Shown here piece by piece: positions 58,705 through 64,000 of a DNA stretch of 64,000 bases. Under the pieces are notes generated by a model, which searched no databases, was not told the origin of the DNA, and saw nothing but the letters and a program-made list of their open reading frames with translations. Each line of letters begins with the position of its first letter. The first letter of the stretch is position 1. Source of the stretch: JAEUJM01 sp044221555 (GTDB taxonomy: Bacteria > Actinomycetota > Acidimicrobiia > Acidimicrobiales > DATDAH01); NCBI GenBank assembly GCA_044221555.1, contig JBGAOY010000001.1:434001-498000 (forward strand), written 5' to 3'. A program made the position numbers and the translations under genes.

Positions 58705-59694
58705 TCAGTCCCAGTCGACCCCGCGGGCCGACAACTCGTCGGGCTTCTCACGGATGGCGTACATCACCTTGTGCAGCGCACTCGATGCCTTGGAGAAGTA
58801 GACGAGGTGGTTGAGTCGGGGCGAGTACCACGTGAGCTTGGCCACCCGGTTCCACAGGTTCCGCTTCAGGTAGAACCGCTCGTCCACGTAGTCGTCGAGG
58901 TCGGCGGGCAGGTCCGAGCCACCCAGGGCGGGCACCCGCCCGTGGTCGTCGCCGTGGCGCAGGTGGGCCACCGAACGCAGGGGCACGCCCATGAGGTGGC
59001 ACAGCACCGCATCGGTGAGCCACAGGTCGTCGCCTCCGGCCACCCAGCCCAGGTCGATCGTGACGCCCTCGATCATCGGCCCGTTGCGGGTGAGCCCGTA
59101 GGTGCCGTCCACGATGGCGAAGGGTCGGGGCAGTCGATCGACCACCTCGGTGATGATCTCGTCGAAGCCGCAGTGGAACGCCAGGCGCATCTGGTCCTGG
59201 ACGATGCCCCACTCGTTCTTCACCGCGCCGCTGATGGTGGTCATGCAGTGCACCTTGGGCACCGGCAGGGTGATGAACGAGTCGAACTCCTCGTACAGCG
59301 GGCGAGGCAGGTGCACCCGGTAGGTGCCCCGCCGGGCCTCGACCGTGACCTCCAGGCTCGGCCACTTGCTGGCGTTGACCACCTCGACGCCGTAGCGGTC
59401 GGTCAACTCGTCGAGGGCGAACGCCCGGAAGGTCTCGTCCATGGCGAAGGCGTTGTACCCGCCCTCCCCCTCACCGATGCAGATGCGGCGGCACCCCAGG
59501 TCGGACAGCACCTGGACCACCGCTTCCAGCACCTCGCGGGTGGTGGTCACCCCGGCCTTGGGGAACGGGTAGGTGAAATTCGGCTTGAGGAACACGGCGT
59601 CGCCGACGGCGCCGGCCAGCCCGAGGCCGTCGGCCACCCGCCGCACGGCGGCGACGACGTCGTCGCCCTGGCGCTCGATCACGAATCGCGGCAT
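58705..59694 (-). CDS. DUF362 domain protein
   Basis: The 329-residue product has the DUF362 core: VFLKPNFTYPFPKAGVTTTR, LSDLGCRRICIGEGEGG and SFITLPVPKVHCMTTISGAV followed by KNEWGIV. Many DUF362 proteins carry a ferredoxin domain, but here no CxxCxxC cluster is present, so Fe-S binding is not expected. The function is unknown. It is transcribed with the GT4 gene (ATG overlaps the GT4 stop by one base) in a polysaccharide context, where a DUF362 member is not a standard part. Confidence 0.88.
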   Translation of the reverse strand: MPRFVIERQGDDVVAAVRRVADGLGLAGAVGDAVFLKPNFTYPFPKAGVTTTREVLEAVVQVLSDLGCRRICIGEGEGGYNAFAMDETFRAFALDELTDRYGVEVVNASKWPSLEVTVEARRGTYRVHLPRPLYEEFDSFITLPVPKVHCMTTISGAVKNEWGIVQDQMRLAFHCGFDEIITEVVDRLPRPFAIVDGTYGLTRNGPMIEGVTIDLGWVAGGDDLWLTDAVLCHLMGVPLRSVAHLRHGDDHGRVPALGGSDLPADLDDYVDERFYLKRNLWNRVAKLTWYSPRLNHLVYFSKASSALHKVMYAIREKPDELSARGVDWD

Positions 59695-60851
59695 CAGCGG
59701 GCTCCTTGGTGCAGTGAGCGGTACACGTCGACCATGGCGGCGGTGGCCGCGGCCGGCGAGAAGGACGCATCCGCGAGCGCCCGCGCCGCCCGCCCCGCCG
59801 TCGCCCGGGGCGCAGGGTCGGCGAGGAGGGGGCGGAGGGCCTCGCGGCACGACGCGGGCTCGGGCCGGCACACCGCGCCGGCGCCGGCGGCCGCGATCTC
59901 GCCGTGGACGTAGGTCTCGTCGCTGACGACCACCGGCAGCCCCGCGGCCATGGCCTCGATCACGACGATGCCGAAGTTCTCGTTGCGCGACGGCAGCGCG
60001 AACACGTCGGCCGCGGCGAAGGCCGCGTCCTTCTCCGCGCCGCTGATGAACCCGCACCGCACCGTGCGCCGTCCCAGTGCGGTGCCGGCCAGCGCACGGG
60101 TGAGGTCGGCCTCGACCGCGGGGTCGCCGGCACCGGCGACCACCAGCCATGGGTCGCGCCCGCCGTCGAGCGAGAGCCCGTCCAGCGCCGCCACCAGCAC
60201 GTCGAGGCCCTTCTTGACGTCGAGCCTCGAGAGGAACAGCACCACCACGGCGTCGGCGGGGACGCCGTGGCGAACACGGAAGCCGGCCCCGTCGGCGGGC
60301 CCCGGCGGCGTGACCGGCAGCGGGACCACCTCGGTGCGCGGCCGGGCCCCGTAGGTGACGAGGCGTTCCTGTTCCAGCGCCGTGGTGAGCACCACGACGT
60401 CGGCGTCGGCCACCAGCGGCCGCACCGCGACCGGGCCGTAGAGCCTCTTCTGCCACCGGTGCTTGGCCAGGTCGAACGGGTCGAGCTGGCCGTGGGGCTG
60501 GAGCACGTAGGGCACCCGGGCCGAGGCGCAGGCCCGCCGCACGTGCAGGGCGGGGGCGTGGAAGACACCGTGCAGGTGCACCAGGTCGAACGTGGGGACC
60601 GCCTGGTGGAGCCACCGTCCGAGCTCGGCCGACTGGAACCGGCCGGATGGCCAGGTGCGGGGGAACAGGTGGTGGGGCACGTCGGGCGCCATGCGGTCCA
60701 GGTAGTCCAGGTCGTCGCCGGCGAGGCGGGTCGACGCCAGCTCGGTCTCGACCGCGCCGGCGGACCGGAGGTGCGCGGCGAGGGCCACCGCGGCGTGCAC
60801 CGAGCCCCCCATGTGGTCGTCGAGCGACGGGACCACGTGCAGTGCGCGCAT
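59694..60851 (-). CDS. GT4-family glycosyltransferase
   Basis: The 385-residue GT-B enzyme has HVVPSLDDHMGGSVHAAVAL at the N-terminus, FDLVHLHGVFHAPAL, VVLFLSRLDVKKGLDVLVAA, and ADVFALPSRNENFGIVVIEA with the E-x7-E loop. The motifs are clearer than in the 53.5-kb enzyme. It adds a hexose to the glycan, probably from a UDP- or GDP-sugar. ATG 60851 lies 6 nt after a TAGCCT box, which suggests a leaderless start. It opens a two-gene unit with the DUF362 gene. Confidence 0.93.
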   Translation of the reverse strand: MRALHVVPSLDDHMGGSVHAAVALAAHLRSAGAVETELASTRLAGDDLDYLDRMAPDVPHHLFPRTWPSGRFQSAELGRWLHQAVPTFDLVHLHGVFHAPALHVRRACASARVPYVLQPHGQLDPFDLAKHRWQKRLYGPVAVRPLVADADVVVLTTALEQERLVTYGARPRTEVVPLPVTPPGPADGAGFRVRHGVPADAVVVLFLSRLDVKKGLDVLVAALDGLSLDGGRDPWLVVAGAGDPAVEADLTRALAGTALGRRTVRCGFISGAEKDAAFAAADVFALPSRNENFGIVVIEAMAAGLPVVVSDETYVHGEIAAAGAGAVCRPEPASCREALRPLLADPAPRATAGRAARALADASFSPAAATAAMVDVYRSLHQGAR

Positions 60852-60857
60852 CGGGCC

Positions 60858-60863
60858 AGGCTA
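60858..60863 (-). promoter_or_regulatory. -10 element of leaderless GT4-gene promoter
   Basis: TAGCCT on the minus strand ends 6 nt before the ATG at 60851. TTGACG (60884-60889) lies 20 bp upstream, a long spacer for a -35 box. Confidence 0.45.
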
Positions 60864-60972
60864 GACACCGCGGGTTTCGACGCCGTCAAGCAGCGGCCGG
60901 CCTCCGGTGCGCCAGGCCACCCCGGGTCAGCTGGGATCCGGTTCGGACGACGAGAAGGTGGAGGAGGCCCTG

Positions 60973-61722
60973 CTACGGGGCGGGCAGGAAGAGGCCGTCC
61001 ATCTCGACCACCGTGCCGGCCTCGTCCCGGCGCACGTCGATGGGCACGTCGAGCACGAACCCGCGGCCGGCCAGCTCGTCGAGCATCTCGGTGAACAGGG
61101 GCTGGCCCTCGTAGTGCCGCTCGAAGGCGAGCTCGACCACCAGGGCATCGACCCGGCGCAGGGTCTCGGGGGCGCCGCGCAGCACCTCGAGCTCATAGCC
61201 CTGGACGTCGAGCTTGCACAGCACGGGCCCCACCAGCCCATCCGGTTCGATGACGTCGTCGAGGCGCCGCAGGGGCACCTCGACGGGCTCGAGCTCGCCG
61301 GCCCCTCCCCCGCCCTCGCCCCCGGCACCGGGCGCCAGGGGCAGCACCGACGACGACAACGAGTACTCGTGAGGATGGAACGCCACCGTGCCGTCCTCGG
61401 CCCCCAGGGCGCACACGTGCACCTCGGCATTGGCCACGTCGGCCAGGTTCTCGCGCCACACCGCGGCGACCGCGGCGAGCGGCTCGAAGGCGACGATGCG
61501 CGCACCGGGGAACACCACCGCGGCGGCCCGGCTGAACTGGCCCTTGTTGGCACCGACGTCGATCACCGTGCGAGGGCTCCCGACGCGCGCCGCGACCTGC
61601 GACACCAGGCGGAAGGCGCTGAGCGAGAAGGGCTTGCCGCCACGGGTGGCGGCCAGACCGCCGGGCGTGAGGACGACATCGACGAGCTTGGCCGCCTGGT
61701 CGATTCGGGTGCGCAGTGGCAT
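60973..61722 (-). CDS. FkbM-family methyltransferase
   Basis: The 249-residue product has the FkbM-type SAM motif VIDVGANKGQFSRAAAVVFP, IVAFEPLAAV, and a later CKLDVQGYELEVLRGAPETL (the D-x-G-x-E element), which define the family. Such enzymes O-methylate sugars or other acceptors. The product matches a decorative role in the polysaccharide. ATG 61722 has AGGAG 15 nt upstream. A longer frame (to 61824) reads through a Pro/Arg-rich region with no family match. It lies between GT4 and the LPXTG gene, divergent from the latter. Confidence 0.9.
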   Translation of the reverse strand: MPLRTRIDQAAKLVDVVLTPGGLAATRGGKPFSLSAFRLVSQVAARVGSPRTVIDVGANKGQFSRAAAVVFPGARIVAFEPLAAVAAVWRENLADVANAEVHVCALGAEDGTVAFHPHEYSLSSSVLPLAPGAGGEGGGGAGELEPVEVPLRRLDDVIEPDGLVGPVLCKLDVQGYELEVLRGAPETLRRVDALVVELAFERHYEGQPLFTEMLDELAGRGFVLDVPIDVRRDEAGTVVEMDGLFLPAP

Positions 61723-61817
61723 GGTGGGACGGGCTCCTGGACGGGGACGACGTGAGCCTGACGCATCCGACGGGGCCCGGCCAAGCGCTCGTGGCGGGCG
61801 GGCGAAGCCGACAATGC

Positions 61818-61846
61818 TGGACATCGCGCGGCTGACCCGCTAAAAT
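61818..61846 (+). promoter_or_regulatory. Sigma-70-like promoter of the LPXTG-protein gene
   Basis: TGGACA (61818-61823) and TAAAAT (61841-61846) are 17 bp apart. This is the best promoter in the window by consensus; it drives the next gene with a 50-nt leader. Confidence 0.7.
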
Positions 61847-61903
61847 GTCGGTTCAACAGAAGTTCGCATCCGCGACAAAGCCGTTCGGCGGTGGAGGAAA
61901 CCA

Positions 61904-62362
61904 ATGATCCGACGTATGTTCATCCTTGGGGCCATGGCACTTATCGTGTTCGCCCCTGCTGCTCACGCGCAGTACCCGATCGTCCCGGGTGCCTCCGTGA
62001 GCGACAGCACCGTCTCGAGCGGCGACAGCGTCACCGTCACCGCCACCTGTGATGTGCCCGCTGGCACGACCGTCACCTTCTCGCTGGACGGCCGCCCGAT
62101 CGGCACCGGCACCACCGATGCCGACGGCGTCGCCTCGGCCGTGGTGACCATCTCGGGCAGCCCCGGCACCCACACCATCACCAACAGCTGCAACGACGCC
62201 GTGATCTCGATCACGATCGCCGGCGGCACTGCCGGTGCCCTGCCCCGCACGGGTTCCGACAACAGCCTCCCGCTGGCCAAGATGGCCATCGTGTTGATCA
62301 CCGCCGGTGGCCTGCTGATCGTGGCCGCCCGCAGCCGCTCGAAGAAGTCGGTCACCGCCTGA
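61904..62362 (+). CDS. Small LPXTG-anchored surface protein
   Basis: The 152-residue product has an N-terminal signal peptide (FILGAMALIVFAPAAHA, cleavage near residue 22), an Ig-like beta-domain (VSSGDSVTVTATCDVPAGTT with two Cys likely in a disulfide, and SPGTHTITNSC), then LPRTGSDNS, a membrane helix (KMAIVLITAGGLLIVAA) and a basic tail RSRSKKSVTA. The LPRTG motif with this tail is a sortase cell-wall sorting signal. ATG 61904 is preceded by GGAGG 6 nt away, an unusually good ribosome binding site. No sortase gene is in the window. The strong promoter and terminator suggest high expression. Confidence 0.9.
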   Translation: MIRRMFILGAMALIVFAPAAHAQYPIVPGASVSDSTVSSGDSVTVTATCDVPAGTTVTFSLDGRPIGTGTTDADGVASAVVTISGSPGTHTITNSCNDAVISITIAGGTAGALPRTGSDNSLPLAKMAIVLITAGGLLIVAARSRSKKSVTA

Positions 62363-62369
62363 TCTTCTT

Positions 62370-62388
62370 CGTCGGGCCCCGCCCGACG
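62370..62388 (+). terminator. Hairpin just downstream of the LPXTG gene
   Basis: Arms CGTCGGG and CCCGACG with a five-base loop begin 7 nt after the stop codon. It is short and followed by GCTTG rather than a T-tract, so a minor or transcript-stability role is more likely. Confidence 0.35.
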
Positions 62389-62411
62389 GCTTGAAGCAGT
62401 ACGAACTTGGG

Positions 62412-62439
62412 GAGGGCCCCGGCTCCGGCCGGGGCCCTC
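62412..62439 (+). terminator. Strong terminator of the LPXTG gene
   Basis: Twelve-base arms GAGGGCCCCGGC and GCCGGGGCCCTC around loop TCCG are followed by TTCTTC. It is the clearest intrinsic-terminator shape in the window. Confidence 0.75.
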
Positions 62440-62614
62440 TTCTTCGTGGGGGACGATGCCGTTCCGCGGTGCCCGGCGATCAACCCGCCATCGCACTTGA
62501 CCCATCGCACGGGCAGGGCGCGCGGCACGCCCGGGCGCGGACCGGGGCACGGACCGGCCCGGGGCCGCGCCGAGCGCCGGACCGGAGCCGGCCGAGCGTG
62601 GGATGCGAGCGAAC

Positions 62615-62652
62615 GCGTGGGGTCAGGCCGAGCGCGTGGGATCAGGCCGAGA
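62615..62652. repeat. Two tandem 19-bp repeats overlapping the 3' end of the mannosyltransferase gene
   Basis: GCGTGGGGTCAGGCCGAGC (62615-62633) and GCGTGGGATCAGGCCGAGA (62634-62652) differ at two bases; the second contains the stop codon of the next minus-strand gene. Confidence 0.5.
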
Positions 62653-63391
62653 GTGCCCGCCGGCGCCGGCGGGCACCGCCCAGCAACCGGTCGCGCACCG
62701 CCCACCACGTGACCCGTCCGAGGGCCTCGGCCACGATGCGACTGGACATCTTCGAGGTGCCCCGCACCCGATCGGTGAACGCGATGGGCACCTCGACGAT
62801 GCGACCGCCCCGTTGCACCACCTCGTAGGTCATCTCGATCTGGAAGGTGTAGCCCTCGGACTTCACCGCACCGAGGTCGAGCTGGCGCAGCAGGCTGGCG
62901 CGATAGGCCCGGTAGCCCGCGGTGGCGTCGTTGACCGCGAGGCCGAGCAGGCCCGCCGAGTAGCGGTTGCCCCACCGGGACAGGAAGCGCCGATGCCACG
63001 ACCATGCCGGGATGGAACCACCCGGCACGTAGCGCGAGCCGATCACCAGATCGGCCGACAGCTCGAGCGCGTTCAGCAGCGACGGTAGCGCCGCGGGGTC
63101 GTGGGACAGGTCGGAGTCCATCTCGACCAGGGCCTCGTAGCCCTCGTCGAGGCCGACACGGAACCCCGCCCGGTAGGCGGCCCCGAGCCCGTTCTTCTCG
63201 GTGCGCCGCAGCACCGAGATCTGGCCCAGCTCGGTGCCGAGGGCCTCGGCCAGGTCGGCGGTGCCGTCGGGGCTGCCGTCGTCGACCACCAACACGTCCG
63301 CATCGGGGACCGCCGCCCGCACCTTGCGCAGGACGTCGTCGATGTTCTCGGCCTCGTTGTAGGTGGGCAACACGATGAGGGCACGTAGCAC
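62642..63391 (-). CDS. Polyprenol-phosphate mannose synthase (GT2)
   Basis: The 249-residue GT2 enzyme has ALIVLPTYNEAENIDDVL, VLVVDDGSPDGTADLAEAL, GLGAAYRAGFRVGL and ALVEMDSDLSHDPAALPSLL (metal-binding DxD-like segment), then VIGSRYVPGGSIPAWSWHR. It matches the catalytic domain of actinobacterial Ppm1/DPM synthase, which makes the lipid-linked mannose donor used by GT-C mannosyltransferases. No N-acyltransferase (Lnt) domain is fused, unlike in mycobacterial Ppm1. GTG 63391 lies 8 nt after TAACAT and is probably leaderless. Confidence 0.92.
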   Translation of the reverse strand: MLRALIVLPTYNEAENIDDVLRKVRAAVPDADVLVVDDGSPDGTADLAEALGTELGQISVLRRTEKNGLGAAYRAGFRVGLDEGYEALVEMDSDLSHDPAALPSLLNALELSADLVIGSRYVPGGSIPAWSWHRRFLSRWGNRYSAGLLGLAVNDATAGYRAYRASLLRQLDLGAVKSEGYTFQIEMTYEVVQRGGRIVEVPIAFTDRVRGTSKMSSRIVAEALGRVTWWAVRDRLLGGARRRRRALSA

Positions 63392-63399
63392 GAGCGCCG

Positions 63400-63405
63400 A
63401 TGTTA
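63400..63405 (-). promoter_or_regulatory. -10 element of leaderless GT2-gene promoter
   Basis: TAACAT on the minus strand ends 8 nt before the GTG at 63391; no Shine-Dalgarno sequence precedes that start. Confidence 0.45.
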
Positions 63406-63409
63406 GGGG

Positions 63410-63733
63410 TTGGGAAGTGCTCCCTCCTATCATCGGCCCATCGCCGACCAATCGCACGACCTCACCCCCGAGCCCACCGCTCCCCTGCCGTCGCCCGCGG
63501 CCCGCGCCCTCGCCGTGGCCGCGATCGTCATCGCTGGACTGTGCGGCGGGCTGATCGGGTTCGCCGTCGCCGACCTGCAGTGCACGGGCGACTGCGGCGT
63601 CCTGGTCGGCATCGGCGCCCTCCTCGGTGCCGTGATCGCCGCGGGCGGCGTGGCCATCGTGGCGGTGCTGGCCCTGCGGGCCATGGCCGAGTGGGACACG
63701 GTGCAGGAGCGGCAGCGCCAGCAGGATCAGTGA
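63410..63733 (+). CDS. Small hypothetical membrane protein
   Basis: Not recognised. The product has two membrane helices (ALAVAAIVIAGLCGGLIGFA and GVLVGIGALLGAVIAAGGVA, about residues 33-52 and 63-82), a Cys pair (LQCTGDCG) in the loop between them and a charged C-terminal tail. Third-position GC content fits a real gene, and a GTGA overlap with the next gene supports translation. The start is uncertain: TTG 63410 is the only common start upstream of the helices. A TATCAT box at 63428-63433 lies 6 nt before an in-frame ATC codon at 63440. Confidence 0.65.
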   Translation: MGSAPSYHRPIADQSHDLTPEPTAPLPSPAARALAVAAIVIAGLCGGLIGFAVADLQCTGDCGVLVGIGALLGAVIAAGGVAIVAVLALRAMAEWDTVQERQRQQDQ

Positions 63734-64000
63734 GCCAGGACGCCGACGTCGACGTCGACGCACTGCTCGCGCTGGCCACGGAGGTGGGTGAGGCGGCCGC
63801 CGCCCTGTTGCTCGACGGACTGCACCGTGACCGGACACTGGTGGCCACCAAGTCGTCGGGCACCGACATGGTCACCGAGATGGACCAGCGCTCCGAGGCG
63901 CTGATCGTCGAGCGACTGCTGGCCGCCCGACCCGACGACGGTGTGCTGGGCGAGGAGGGGACGGATCTCGCCGGCACCAGCGGCATCGTCTGGGTGATCG
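63730..64000 (+). CDS. Inositol-monophosphatase-family protein (3' end cut by window edge)
   Basis: A partial frame of 90 residues starting at GTG 63730 shows LLALATEVGEAAAALLLDG, KSSGTDMVTEMDQRSEALIV and RPDDGVLGEEGTDL, matching the N-terminal half of the IMPase family (SuhB, HisN, CysQ); the GEEG motif binds the catalytic metals. The conserved DPLDGT motif would follow outside the window. Substrate could be inositol phosphate, histidinol phosphate or others. The start overlaps the previous stop (GTGA). Confidence 0.9.
   Translation, partial: MSQDADVDVDALLALATEVGEAAAALLLDGLHRDRTLVATKSSGTDMVTEMDQRSEALIVERLLAARPDDGVLGEEGTDLAGTSGIVWVI

Noticed and set aside
63428..63433. TATCAT as a promoter for the IMPase gene only
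   Set aside because: The distance to the GTG at 63730 is about 300 nt and the small gene lies between with a four-base overlap, so this box would serve the small gene first.

Overview
The window is strongly GC-rich bacterial chromosome and reads as a high-GC actinobacterium. The evidence is a division and cell-wall (dcw) cluster without ftsA but with sepF, yggT and a Wag31/DivIVA-type protein, a bacterial proteasome activator (Bpa), a DUF3040 protein, many GTG starts, and several start codons that sit 6-8 nt after a TANNNT box (leaderless style). The absence of murF from the cluster and the family mix suggest a deep-branching class such as Acidimicrobiia; that placement is inference. No rRNA, tRNA, CRISPR array, transposase, integrase or phage gene was seen.

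Layout. 1-10.2 kb: a truncated membrane glycosyltransferase, YyaL, an SDR oxidoreductase, an ASCH-like protein, a nitroreductase, an unknown protein and dnaE, whose upstream region is unusually structured. 10.3-16 kb: enoyl-CoA hydratase, Bpa with a phosphodiesterase, an Rrf2 regulator, then a minus-strand run of DUF167, DksA-like, lspA and an RluA-type pseudouridine synthase. ileS points right at 16.1-19.3 kb. 19.3-37.9 kb is a nearly unbroken minus-strand dcw operon, in transcription order mraZ, a possible small gene, rsmH, ftsL-like, ftsI, murE, mraY, murD, ftsW, murG, murC, murB, ftsQ, ftsZ, a YfiH-type enzyme, a YggS-type PLP protein, sepF, yggT, divIVA. Most junctions overlap by 1-8 bases. 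A sigma-70-like promoter with three TGGG repeats at 10-bp spacing (a MraZ box) lies at its head.

38.1-51.2 kb holds a lipoate-ligase-like protein, an HNH nuclease, a ROK sugar kinase, the moxR / DUF58 / transglutaminase operon, DUF3040, dinB, a NUDIX hydrolase, a YbaK-type deacylase, an exported YHYH protein, a coiled-coil protein and a phosphodiesterase. 51.2-63.4 kb is a surface-polysaccharide locus: an initiating phosphoglycosyltransferase, two methyltransferases, two GT4 glycosyltransferases, a GDP-mannose 3,5-epimerase-like enzyme, a flippase, a polymerase-like membrane protein, a DUF362 protein, a small LPXTG surface protein and a polyprenol-phosphate-mannose synthase. The window ends inside an inositol-monophosphatase-family gene.

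How it fits together: the dcw operon makes the peptidoglycan precursor through lipid II and builds the FtsZ/SepF/FtsQ/FtsL/FtsW/FtsI divisome with a DivIVA polar protein. The glycan locus would build a Wzx/Wzy-type polymer on a lipid carrier. The least explained signals are non-coding or borderline: a 310-nt mraZ-rsmH spacer holding an ORF that overlaps both neighbours by four bases, a stop-to-start intergenic element found at two unrelated gene junctions, a terminator-like hairpin in front of ftsZ, and palindromic or iterated sequences at the dnaE and ileS divergent promoters.
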